Shown piece by piece: positions 24,077-30,997 of a DNA stretch of 33,405 bases. The notes beneath the pieces were generated by a model. The model was not told the origin of the DNA. It did not search any database and was given only the letters and a program-made list of their open reading frames with translations. This DNA comes from an uncultured Candidatus Melainabacteria bacterium (GTDB lineage: Bacteria; Cyanobacteriota; Vampirovibrionia; Gastranaerophilales; Gastranaerophilaceae): assembly GCA_934754775.1 (NCBI GenBank), contig CAKVIM010000016.1, positions 1 to 33,405 of the forward strand, given 5' to 3'. The first letter of the stretch is position 1, and every line of letters begins with the position of its first letter. The translations under genes were made by a program, and so were the position numbers.

Positions 24077-24757
24077 ATGAATAAGATTTCCGTACTCATA
24101 CCTGTTTATAACGAAAAAAATACACTACTAGAGATTCTCAGACAAGTTGAATCTGTCGATTTTGAACTTGAAAAAGAAATTATTCTTATTGATGATTATT
24201 CAACCGACGGCACAAAAGAACTGTACAAGAATTTACCATACAAAATCATCTGTCACACAAAAAATATGGGAAAAGGTGCCGCTCTTCGTGACGGGTTTGG
24301 AGCAGCTAGCGGAGATATTATAATAATTCAGGATGCGGATTTAGAGTACAACCCTTCTGACTACAAACCTTTAGTCGAGCTGATTAAATCGGGAAAAGCT
24401 GATGTTGTATATGGTTCAAGACTCGCCGATAACAGAAACAATGGGAAATTCTTATTTTTAAGCTATCTGGCTAACATTACGCTCTCATTTATGACCAGAA
24501 TCCTTTACGGCACATATTTAACAGATATGGAGACCTGCTACAAAGCGTTTCGTGCAGATTTTATCAAAGATATCAAGATTGAATCAGACAGATTTGATTT
24601 TGAACCTGAAATCACAGCGAAAATTTTGAAAAAGAAAGCTCGATTTGTTGAAGTTCCAATTTCATATAACGCTCGTCAAGAAGCTGAAGGCAAAAAAATA
24701 ACTTGGAAAGATGGTGTCCAAGCTATTTTTACATTATTAAAATACAGATTTAAGTAA
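24077..24757 (+). CDS. Family 2 glycosyltransferase, polyprenyl-phosphate sugar synthase type
   Basis: A 226-residue GT2 enzyme of the dolichol/undecaprenyl-phosphate mannose or glucose synthase class. SVLIPVYNEKNTLLEIL at the N-terminus, IILIDDYSTDGT, GKGAALRDGF, and the metal-binding IIQDADLEYNP (DxD) are present, followed by the acceptor-site blocks TDMETCYKAFR and FDFEPEITAKI. No C-terminal membrane helices, so it is the soluble catalytic form working at the membrane surface. AGGAG lies before ATG 24077. It ends one base before the convergent glmU stop, with no terminator between them. Confidence 0.9.
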   Translation: MNKISVLIPVYNEKNTLLEILRQVESVDFELEKEIILIDDYSTDGTKELYKNLPYKIICHTKNMGKGAALRDGFGAASGDIIIIQDADLEYNPSDYKPLVELIKSGKADVVYGSRLADNRNNGKFLFLSYLANITLSFMTRILYGTYLTDMETCYKAFRADFIKDIKIESDRFDFEPEITAKILKKKARFVEVPISYNARQEAEGKKITWKDGVQAIFTLLKYRFK

Positions 24758-26041
24758 TTATTTGCCCAAATATTTCTTTACCCAATCCTCAAGAACTTTT
24801 AGAGGAGCTCTTGTAATTGCTAGTGCCCAAGCAGGAATATTTCTTGTAATAACGCTTAAAGCTGCAACATTAGCACCTTCTTCTATTGTTACAGGTGCGA
24901 CAATTACCGAATTAGAGCCGATTTTAACATCATCTTTAATAATAGTCTTGCTCTTAACTTTGCTTAGCGGATTATAATTTGCAGTAATCGTTCCTGCACC
25001 AATATTTACGTTTGAGCCAATTTCGCTATCGCCAAGATATGTTAAATGACAAGCATTAGTGTGTGATTTTATTGTAGTTTTTTTAACTTCTACAAAATTG
25101 CCGATTTTAACGTAATCTTCTAATACAACATCACCTCTTAAATGAGCAAAAGGACCGATTTTGCAATGTTTACCGATTTTATTTTTGCCGTTTATGTAAC
25201 AAGACGGATAAATTATTGTGTCTGCACCGATTTCGGTTTCCGGTGATATCCAAGTTGTAGCAGGGTCAATGATTTGAACTCCGTTATCAAGATGTTTTTG
25301 GATTATTTTGTTATTTAACATTTTTGTAGCTTCTGCAAGATGTGCTTTTGAATTGATTCCAAATATTTCTTCATTGTTTTTTAAAGTATAAGCATTTACT
25401 GACAGATTCTTTTCATTGCCCCATTTGATAATATCAGTTAAATAATATTCACCTTGAGCATTGTTGCTTGTAAGTTCATTAAATGCAGGTTTTATTTTTG
25501 CCCAATTAATACAATAAAGTCCTGCATTAACCTCTTTTACAGCCTTCTGTTCTATATTCGCATCTTTTTCTTCAACGATAGAATTCAAAGAGCCATCTTG
25601 ATTTCTAATAATTCTTCCGTAGTTTGTCGGATTATCAAAAATTGCACTCATTACAGTTAAATCAGATTTATTATCTCTATGAAATTCAACAAATTCTTTA
25701 ATTGTATCGGAAGTTATAAGTGGAGTATCGCCGCATAAAATAACAACTTCCCCGTCAAAATCTTTCAAATACGGAAGTGCCATGCTAACAGCATGACCAG
25801 TGCCTAATTGTGGCGACTGAAGAACGCATTTTGCGTTATCATAATTTTTGTTAATGTATTCTTCTACTCTTTCGGCTTGATGACCTACAATTACAAAGTT
25901 TTCATCAGCTAAACCTGTATTGTTTACTGCATCTATAACATATCCGACAAGAGTTTTATCAAAAATTGTATGTAAAACTTTAGGCGTGTCAGATTTCATT
26001 CTTGTGCCTTTGCCTGCGGCCAAAATAATTGATTTAATCAT
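24758..26041 (-). CDS. glmU: Bifunctional UDP-GlcNAc pyrophosphorylase / GlcN-1-P acetyltransferase
   Basis: A 427-residue enzyme making UDP-N-acetylglucosamine for peptidoglycan and LPS. N-terminal nucleotidyltransferase: LAAGKGTRMKSDTPKVLH at 7-24, LQSPQLGTGHA, LCGDTPL and NAGLY. C-terminal left-handed beta-helix: FAHLRGDVVLEDYVKIGNF, KK, ACHLTYLGDSEIG with the catalytic His, NIGAGTITANYNP. It is about 25-30 residues shorter than the E. coli enzyme, mostly at the C-terminus. The active-site Arg, Lys, His and Tyr equivalents are kept. AGAGGAG precedes ATG 26041. Confidence 0.96.
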   Translation of the reverse strand: MIKSIILAAGKGTRMKSDTPKVLHTIFDKTLVGYVIDAVNNTGLADENFVIVGHQAERVEEYINKNYDNAKCVLQSPQLGTGHAVSMALPYLKDFDGEVVILCGDTPLITSDTIKEFVEFHRDNKSDLTVMSAIFDNPTNYGRIIRNQDGSLNSIVEEKDANIEQKAVKEVNAGLYCINWAKIKPAFNELTSNNAQGEYYLTDIIKWGNEKNLSVNAYTLKNNEEIFGINSKAHLAEATKMLNNKIIQKHLDNGVQIIDPATTWISPETEIGADTIIYPSCYINGKNKIGKHCKIGPFAHLRGDVVLEDYVKIGNFVEVKKTTIKSHTNACHLTYLGDSEIGSNVNIGAGTITANYNPLSKVKSKTIIKDDVKIGSNSVIVAPVTIEEGANVAALSVITRNIPAWALAITRAPLKVLEDWVKKYLGK

Positions 26042-26111
26042 TTTTTTTACTCCTCTTTCAATAAGTCTGATTCTATCACAAAAGTAATATTTAAAGAATC
26101 TTTACAATAAT

Positions 26112-26190
26112 TTGCAATTTTATTATGTTTATTTTAGTATTAATTCATACGCCGATTTAAAGAAAGAATGTGTTCAGCACATTCTTTTTA
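26112..26190 (+). promoter_or_regulatory. Distal rpmG promoter followed by a terminator-like hairpin
   Basis: TTGCAA (26112-26117), 17 bp, TAGTAT (26135-26140). About 20 bp later comes the hairpin AAAGAATGTG-ttcag-CACATTCTTT with a T-run (26163-26189). A second -10, TATAAT (26206-26211), lies after it. This layout would let the hairpin stop or attenuate the distal transcript. Confidence 0.4.
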
Positions 26191-26245
26191 AAAAGGTCAA
26201 ATTTTTATAATAGCAATAAAAGGTAAATATAAAGGAACTGAAAAA

Positions 26246-26413
26246 ATGGGTATCAAAGGTAAAAACGATAGAATGGTTGTTCTAGCTTGTGAAGATTGCA
26301 AGGAAAGAAACTACACAACTGTTAAAAACAAAAAAAACGTTAAAGACAGAATGGAATTGAGCAAATATTGCCCAACTTGCAAAAAACACACAACTCACAA
26401 GGAAACAAAATAA
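26246..26413 (+). CDS. rpmG: 50S ribosomal protein L33
   Basis: A 55-residue L33: [20 protein letters not shown] at the N-terminus, RNYTT, and a second CPTC pair before [10 protein letters not shown]. The two CxxC pairs are the zinc-binding form. Standard position before tRNA-Trp, secE and nusG. AAAGGA lies about 9 bases before ATG 26246. Confidence 0.95.
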   Translation: MGIKGKNDRMVVLACEDCKERNYTTVKNKKNVKDRMELSKYCPTCKKHTTHKETK

Positions 26414-26415
26414 TA

Positions 26416-26479
26416 GTGAAAAGTGATTGGTGAATAGTGAATTGTGCTTGCTACTCACTATTCACTAGCTACTTCTCAC
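26416..26479. repeat. Inverted repeat between rpmG and tRNA-Trp
   Basis: The left arm 26416-26440 and right arm 26455-26479 pair at 20 of 25 positions, with 11 perfect pairs next to the 14-base loop (GTGAATAGTGA/TCACTATTCAC). It starts three bases after the rpmG stop and ends six bases before the tRNA. There is no T-run, so it is more likely a dispersed palindrome or processing structure than a terminator. Confidence 0.6.
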
Positions 26480-26485
26480 TAACAT

Positions 26486-26558
26486 GCGTCCTTAGTTCAG
26501 TTGGTAGAACGTCGGTCTCCAAAACCGGATGTCGAGGGTTCGAGTCCTTCAGGGCGCG
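26486..26558 (+). tRNA. trnW: tRNA-Trp (anticodon CCA)
   Basis: A 73-nt tRNA. Acceptor GCGTCCT/AGGGCGC (one G-T pair); anticodon stem TCGGT/ACCGG with loop CTCCAAA giving CCA; T arm GAGGG-TTCGAGT-CCTTC. Discriminator base G; the 3' CCA is not encoded. It is embedded between rpmG and secE, a classic bacterial arrangement. Confidence 0.97.
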
Positions 26559-26579
26559 ATTTTATAAAAGGTAAGAGAA

Positions 26580-26780
26580 ATGAATGATACTTTTGAAACA
26601 GTAAAGAAGAACATAATTACATATTTTAAAGGCGTTAGAACTGAGTGGGGCAAGATTACTTGGCCGGAAAAACATCAGGTTGTGGTTGAAACCTTCTTTG
26701 TTGTTGCAATTGTTTTTATATTCACTGTTTTTATTTATTTTGTGGATATAATATTCAATGCATTGTTATCTAAATTTTAA
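26580..26780 (+). CDS. secE: Preprotein translocase subunit SecE
   Basis: A 66-residue single-span SecE, the clamp of the SecYEG channel. The amphipathic KNIITYFKGVRTEWGKITWPEKHQVV block and one membrane helix at ~38-60 (TFFVVAIVFIFTVFIYFVDIIF) are the family minimum. Between tRNA-Trp and nusG as expected. Confidence 0.96.
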   Translation: MNDTFETVKKNIITYFKGVRTEWGKITWPEKHQVVVETFFVVAIVFIFTVFIYFVDIIFNALLSKF

Positions 26781-26800
26781 TTAAATAAAGGGTAAGAATA

Positions 26801-27412
26801 ATGAGTGAAAAAGACGAAAATATCATGAACGAAGAGATAATGGAAGAAACTCCAGAAGTTGAAACCCCAAAATCTTCTGATAAGAAAAACCAAAAACGTT
26901 GGTACATTGTTCACACTTATTCAGGATACGAAAATAAGGTTAAGAGCAACCTTGAAAAACGTATCGAATATATGAATATGGCTGACAAAATTTTTAGAGT
27001 AGAAGTTCCTCAAAAGACTATTACCCAAATCAAAGGCGGAAGAAAACAAGAAAAAGAAGAAAAAATCTTCCCTGGCTATGTTTTAGTAGAAATGATTATG
27101 GACGAAGATAGCTGGTATGTAGTTAGACACACAGCAGGCGTTACTAAGTTCGTTGGTTCAGCTAAGAAACCAATTCCTGCTAAAGATAGTGAAATCAAAA
27201 AGATTATCCACAGATCAACTGCTCAAACTCAAAAGATTGAAATGGATGTTAAGGTTGGCGAAAAAGTTAGAATCACTTCCGGTCCGTTCGCAGAGTTTGT
27301 TGGTGATATTACAGAAGTTTACCCTGACAAGGCTAAACTTAGAGCAATGGTTTCTATATTCGGTCGTGAAACTCCGGTTGAATTAGAATACAAACAAATT
27401 CAAAAGTTATAA
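26801..27412 (+). CDS. nusG: Transcription termination/antitermination factor NusG
   Basis: A 203-residue NusG. An acidic N-terminal extension (~1-30) is followed by the NGN domain (RWYIVHTYSGYENKVKSNLE; KIFPGYVLVEM; WYVVRHTAGVTKFVG) and a KOW domain (GEKVRITSGPFAEFVGDITEV). It binds RNA polymerase and couples transcription to translation or Rho. AAGGG precedes ATG 26801; 145 bp of structured DNA separates it from rplK. Confidence 0.97.
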   Translation: MSEKDENIMNEEIMEETPEVETPKSSDKKNQKRWYIVHTYSGYENKVKSNLEKRIEYMNMADKIFRVEVPQKTITQIKGGRKQEKEEKIFPGYVLVEMIMDEDSWYVVRHTAGVTKFVGSAKKPIPAKDSEIKKIIHRSTAQTQKIEMDVKVGEKVRITSGPFAEFVGDITEVYPDKAKLRAMVSIFGRETPVELEYKQIQKL

Positions 27413-27420
27413 AATCTTCT

Positions 27421-27476
27421 CCTCTCTTCTTGAGAGGTCGCAACTGCTCTTGAACATTGCGAGAGTTTTAGTTGCG
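27421..27476 (+). repeat. Two hairpins in the nusG-rplK spacer
   Basis: CCTCTC-ttctt-GAGAGG (27421-27437), followed by a longer hairpin CGCAACT (27439-27445) with AGTTGCG (27470-27476) and an inner CTCT/AGAG pair. No T-run; could be a dispersed palindrome or part of the rplK leader. Confidence 0.5.
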
Positions 27477-27512
27477 AGTGAGGTTTTTACTTTAGAAACA
27501 CAACACAAATAA

Positions 27513-27552
27513 CGTGGAAGGGGATGCCCCCCGTTAGTACCACGAAAGGAGA
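27513..27552 (+). promoter_or_regulatory. Putative L1-binding mRNA leader before rplK
   Basis: Outer stem CGTGG/CCACG (27513-27517/27540-27544), inner stem GGGG/CCCC (27520-27523/27529-27532), with a 2/7 internal loop AA and GTTAGTA. The outer stem abuts the ribosome binding site AAAGGAGA. A matching element precedes rplA. Confidence 0.55.
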
Positions 27553-27557
27553 ACAAA

Positions 27558-27986
27558 ATGGCAAAAAAAGTAGTAGGAAAAATTAAACTGCAAATCCAAG
27601 CAGGAAAAGCAAATCCATCACCACCAGTTGGTCCGGCTTTAGGTCAACACGGTGTTAATATCATGGATTTCTGCAAACAGTTCAACGCTAGAACTGAATC
27701 ACAAGCAGGTTATATTATCCCTGTTATTATTGATGTATACGAAGACAGAAGCTTCACTTTTGTAATCAAATCACCTCCAGCTCCTGTTTTGATTAAGAAG
27801 GCATTGAATATCCCTAAGGGTTCAGCTACTCCTAACAAAACTAAAGTTGGTGAAATTACAAGAGCTCAATTAGAAGAAATTGCTAAAATTAAAATGAACG
27901 ATTTGAACGCAACTTCTATGGACGCTGCTGTTAACATGATTAAAGGCTCTTGCAGAGCTATGGGCGTTACAGTAAAAGAAGATTAG
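27558..27986 (+). CDS. rplK: 50S ribosomal protein L11
   Basis: A 142-residue L11, the GTPase-centre protein. The N-terminal [36 protein letters not shown] and C-terminal GSCRAMGV blocks are canonical. AAAGGAGA stands six bases before ATG 27558. Followed by rplA after 116 bp that hold a second L1-site-like leader. Confidence 0.98.
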   Translation: MAKKVVGKIKLQIQAGKANPSPPVGPALGQHGVNIMDFCKQFNARTESQAGYIIPVIIDVYEDRSFTFVIKSPPAPVLIKKALNIPKGSATPNKTKVGEITRAQLEEIAKIKMNDLNATSMDAAVNMIKGSCRAMGVTVKED

Positions 27987-28000
27987 TAAAACCCATATTG

Positions 28001-28044
28001 GTGATGTAAATGCTTCACCACACACTCTCACTATTGGGAGTGAG
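28001..28044 (+). repeat. Two small hairpins in the rplK-rplA spacer
   Basis: GGTGA...TCACC (28001-28020) and the perfect six-base stem CTCACT-attggg-AGTGAG (~28027-28044). They lie just before the rplA leader element; role unknown. Confidence 0.45.
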
Positions 28045-28054
28045 TCAGAGATAA

Positions 28055-28093
28055 TATGGAAGGATTGAAAAATCCGTTAACACCATGAAAGGA
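28055..28093 (+). promoter_or_regulatory. Putative L1-binding mRNA leader before rplA
   Basis: Outer stem ATGG/CCAT (28056-28059/28083-28086), inner stem GGATT-gaaa-AATCC (28062-28075), 2/7 internal loop AA and GTTAACA. The SD AAAGGA (28088-28093) follows at the same position as in the rplK leader. Because the outer stem covers the ATG at 28085, that codon is not taken as the rplA start. Confidence 0.55.
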
Positions 28094-28102
28094 TTTAAAG
28101 AA

Positions 28103-28828
28103 ATGTCAAAAATAACTAAAAAACAAAAGAAGCTTCAAGAATTGTTAGCTGATTTCCAACAACCAGCTAGCGGTCGTGACGCTCTTACAAAATTACAAGA
28201 AGTATCTAAAGAAGTTGCTAAATTCAACGAAACAGTTGAATGCCACATGAGATTAGGTATTGAAGTTAAACACGCTGAACAACAAATCAGATCTACTGTT
28301 GTATTACCTGCAGGTTTAGGTAAAGAAGTTCGTGTTTGCGTTATCGCTAAAGGACCTAAGGTTACTGAAGCAAAAGATGCAGGTGCTGATTTCTACGGAA
28401 CAGAAGATATCATCGATAAAATTGCTGGCGGCTGGTTTGAATTCGATACATTAATTGCAACTCCTGACTGTATGGGTATGTTAGGTAAGTTAGGTAGAGT
28501 TTTGGGTCCTAAAGGCTTGATGCCAAACCCTAAAACTGGTACAGTAACTCTTGACATCGCAAAAGCAGTTAAAGATGCTAAAGCTGGTAAAGTTGAATTC
28601 AGAGCTGATAAACAGGGTATGATTCACTGCCCTATCGGTAAAGTTCAATTCGCTAACGAAGATTTGGTTAAGAACTACGGAACGTTAGTTGATGCAGTTC
28701 TTAGAGCAAAACCTTCTGCTGCTAAAGGTACTTATGTTAAGTCAATTTACTTGACAACAACAATGGGACCAAGCATCAAGATTGATGCTAAGAACCTTCA
28801 AGCAGAAGTTAAGGAAATTGTTGGTTGA
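28103..28828 (+). CDS. rplA: 50S ribosomal protein L1
   Basis: A 241-residue L1, the stalk protein that releases E-site tRNA and represses its own operon by binding leader mRNA in many bacteria. Family blocks: [53 protein letters not shown], and [20 protein letters not shown]. An in-frame ATG at 28085 exists, but ATG 28103 has AAAGGA nine bases upstream and gives the usual [10 protein letters not shown] start. It is followed by two hairpins and not by rplJ-rplL. Confidence 0.97.
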   Translation: MSKITKKQKKLQELLADFQQPASGRDALTKLQEVSKEVAKFNETVECHMRLGIEVKHAEQQIRSTVVLPAGLGKEVRVCVIAKGPKVTEAKDAGADFYGTEDIIDKIAGGWFEFDTLIATPDCMGMLGKLGRVLGPKGLMPNPKTGTVTLDIAKAVKDAKAGKVEFRADKQGMIHCPIGKVQFANEDLVKNYGTLVDAVLRAKPSAAKGTYVKSIYLTTTMGPSIKIDAKNLQAEVKEIVG

Positions 28829-28835
28829 TATTTAC

Positions 28836-28863
28836 GGCTAGCCGAAAGGTTAGCCTTTTTTTT
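28836..28863 (+). terminator. rplK-rplA operon terminator
   Basis: GGCTAGCC-GAAA-GGTTAGCC (28836-28855): eight pairs with a GAAA tetraloop and one G-T pair, followed by eight T. Confidence 0.95.
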
Positions 28864-28901
28864 AATAAAACGAGCGTGTTATTAAACACGCTCGTTTTAT
28901 T
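28864..28901. terminator. Second, perfect hairpin after rplA
   Basis: A 16-bp perfect stem, AATAAAACGAGCGTGT (28864-28879) with its complement at 28886-28901, around a six-base loop. It contains TTTTATT on both strands and could back up the first terminator. Confidence 0.7.
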
Positions 28902-28911
28902 ATAAACAAAT

Positions 28912-28940
28912 TTGTGAAAACAGCTTATTAATGTTAAAAT
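28912..28940 (+). promoter_or_regulatory. Promoter of the parvulin gene
   Basis: TTGTGA (28912-28917), 17 bp, TAAAAT (28935-28940); leader ~20 nt with GAAGGAG before the ATG. Confidence 0.65.
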
Positions 28941-28967
28941 AAGTTTGCACAAAAGAAGGAGAAAACT

Positions 28968-29246
28968 ATGAAAATTAGAGCAAGTCACATTTTAGTTGAT
29001 ACAAAGGAACAGGCTGAGAACCTTTTGCTTGATATTGAAAACGGCGTAGCATTTGAAGATTTAGCAAAACAGTATTCTAAATGTCCATCAGGACGTGATG
29101 GTGGCGATTTAAGATGGTTCGGTAAAGGTATGATGGTTAAACCTTTTGAAGATGCTGCTTTTGCACTAAAAAAAGGCGAGGTTTCTAAACCGGTTGAAAC
29201 ACAATTCGGCTGGCACTTAATTAAACTTACGGATGTTGATGAATAA
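28968..29246 (+). CDS. Parvulin-type peptidyl-prolyl isomerase, single domain
   Basis: A 92-residue parvulin (PpiC/rotamase family) with no signal peptide, so it acts in the cytoplasm. IRASHILVDTKEQAENLL opens the domain; AKQYSKCPSGRDGGDLRWFGKGMMVKPFEDAAFAL and VETQFGWHLIKL complete it. The His in ASHIL and in GWHLI, the core active-site positions, are present. It is monocistronic with its own promoter, and followed by a repeat-rich spacer. Confidence 0.92.
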   Translation: MKIRASHILVDTKEQAENLLLDIENGVAFEDLAKQYSKCPSGRDGGDLRWFGKGMMVKPFEDAAFALKKGEVSKPVETQFGWHLIKLTDVDE

Positions 29247-29267
29247 GGTATAATTTAGTTTTTACAG

Positions 29268-29451
29268 ACACCTCACCCTAACCCTCTCCTGCAAGGAGAG
29301 GGGACAAGCGAAAAAAGTAAAAACAAGTCTTGGTTATTCCCTCTCCTTACAGGAGAGCGGATTTTCGGTAGGGCGTAAGCCCGTAAGGTGGAGGTCAGAC
29401 GTTACTCTGCCGACACCCCGAATAATTCAAGACAGGGCTAGGGTGAGGTGT
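29268..29451. repeat. MITE-like element bounded by the CACCTCACCC repeat
   Basis: Terminal inverted repeats of 18 bp: ACACCTCACCCTAACCCT (29268-29285) and its inverse at 29434-29451, 17 of 18 matching. Just inside the left end is CTCTCCTGCAAGGAGAG. About 184 bp, no ORF; contains another CCCTCTCC...GGAGAG motif at about 29340-29360 and GGGCGTAAGCCCG. The sequence fills most of the 239-bp spacer between the parvulin and the aminopeptidase genes. Confidence 0.7.
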
Positions 29452-29485
29452 ATATTTTATACTTTTAACAAAAATAGAGGCGAAC

Positions 29486-30997
29486 ATGTCAAACAAACTC
29501 CTTGACGACTTAAATTTGGATTATCTGCTCGTTTGCTGTACAAACGAGTTTTTGGTTGAATATCCTGCTCTTAGTGAAAACGCTCGATACACTTTGACAG
29601 GTTTTTCCGGTTCAACAGGCGACGCTTTGATTACAAAAGACAATATCTACCTGTTTGTTGACGGAAGGTATCATACACAAGCTGATAACGAAGCAAAAGA
29701 TGGCGTAACAGTTGTTAAACTTCAGCTTGGACAAAAACAAGATGATGAAATTAAAAAGCTTTTAGATAAAACCAAAACCCTCGGAATTATTTCTAAAAAA
29801 GTGTCACAGTCAAGACTTGAGTCGTTCAATGGGTACAAAATCAAATTATTGGATAAAGACCCGATAAATGATTTTACAGAGCCTCACAGCAAAGCGTTTG
29901 TTCAGGCAATGCCAGCAAAAGAATACCATCCTGAGAAACCGACTTTTGTAACAAACTTAGAAGAAGTTTCCTATATTAGCGGCAAACGTGATTTTTCAAA
30001 GGACTGCACATCAAAAATTTGGGCAAAATTATATATAGACAAAGATAAGCAAATCTTGCTTACCGATGATACTGACGAGTTTTTGAGGGGCTTTAACGGT
30101 GAACTTGTTGTTGATAAAAATTCGATTAATGCGTATGATTATTCTTTAATCAAAAATCCTATTCACAAAGTTTCAGAAATAAAGAGCATGAAATCAGTTA
30201 AATCAAAGGAAGAATTAGAAGCTTATAAGCAGGCTTTTGAGCGTACTGACAAAGCTGTTATGGCAATTCGAGAATTTATTGAGTCAAATGATAACCTTTC
30301 AGAATACGACATCGCAAAACGGCTAAAAGAAGAGTTTATCAAATACGGTGCAAAATCATTGAGTTTTAATTCTATTGTTGCAATTAACCAAAACTCAGCA
30401 TTGGCACATTATGCAAAAAACGCTAAAGATGTTATTTTGAATGAAGGTTCGCTTGTTTTGATAGACTGCGGTGCTTACTACGAAAGCGGTTTGGCAACTG
30501 ATATTACAAGAGTATTTGTTAAGGGCGAGCCGAGTGAATTGCAGAAAAAAGTTTACACAACAGTGTTGAAGGCATTTTTGAATGCGTTTAATTATACAAA
30601 TCAACACCTCACCCCAGCCCTCTCCTCTAAGGAGAGGAAGTTAGTAACAGGTTTTGAAATAGATACGCTCGCACACTCAATATTGGATAACAAAATTGAC
30701 GGGTTTACTTTTGGGCACGGACTTGGACACGGAATCGGAATAAATGTCCACGAAGCTCCACCAAACCTTTCTCAAAACGAAATAGCGAAAAGCCAAATTA
30801 AAGACGGAATGACATTCACAATTGAACCTGGGCTTTATAATCCGGAGCATTTTGGCGTAAGATTAGAAAACTCTTGTTATATGAGTGGTGGAAAAATCCA
30901 TTCTTTTGTTAAAATGGGATATGAAGGCAAGTTAATAAATTACGACTTACTGAACGAACAAGAAAAAGATTGGCTAAAGGATTTTAAAATTTTATGA
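29486..30997 (+). CDS. M24-family Xaa-Pro aminopeptidase
   Basis: A 503-residue aminopeptidase P-type enzyme that removes N-terminal residues before proline. Residues ~1-230 form the creatinase-like N-terminal domain(s); ~240-503 the pita-bread catalytic domain. Metal ligands by motif: D327 and D339 (LIDCGAYYESGLATDITR), His in FGHGLGHGIG (411/415), E447 (TIEPG) and E461 (RLENS). About 15 residues at ~371-386 (TNQHLTPALSSKERKL) are encoded by a dispersed palindromic repeat inserted in frame in the surface region between two helices. GAGG precedes ATG 29486. The stop overlaps the next gene's ATG by four bases. Confidence 0.92.
   Translation: MSNKLLDDLNLDYLLVCCTNEFLVEYPALSENARYTLTGFSGSTGDALITKDNIYLFVDGRYHTQADNEAKDGVTVVKLQLGQKQDDEIKKLLDKTKTLGIISKKVSQSRLESFNGYKIKLLDKDPINDFTEPHSKAFVQAMPAKEYHPEKPTFVTNLEEVSYISGKRDFSKDCTSKIWAKLYIDKDKQILLTDDTDEFLRGFNGELVVDKNSINAYDYSLIKNPIHKVSEIKSMKSVKSKEELEAYKQAFERTDKAVMAIREFIESNDNLSEYDIAKRLKEEFIKYGAKSLSFNSIVAINQNSALAHYAKNAKDVILNEGSLVLIDCGAYYESGLATDITRVFVKGEPSELQKKVYTTVLKAFLNAFNYTNQHLTPALSSKERKLVTGFEIDTLAHSILDNKIDGFTFGHGLGHGIGINVHEAPPNLSQNEIAKSQIKDGMTFTIEPGLYNPEHFGVRLENSCYMSGGKIHSFVKMGYEGKLINYDLLNEQEKDWLKDFKIL
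30604..30640. repeat. Palindromic repeat inside the aminopeptidase gene
   Basis: ACACCTCACCCCAGCCCT followed by a perfect 8-bp hairpin CCTCTCCT-cta-AGGAGAGG (30619-30637). Same family as the copies at 1452, 2276 and 29268. Read in frame it encodes HLTPALSSKERK; no stop codon is introduced. Confidence 0.85.

Noticed and set aside
26101..26116. Second HLR1-like box (TTTACAATAATTTGCA) before rpmG
   Set aside because: One mismatch; boxes at this quality are expected by chance in a window of this size and composition.
28085..28102. Six-codon upstream start for rplA
   Set aside because: That ATG lies in the leader stem and the ribosome binding site is downstream of it.
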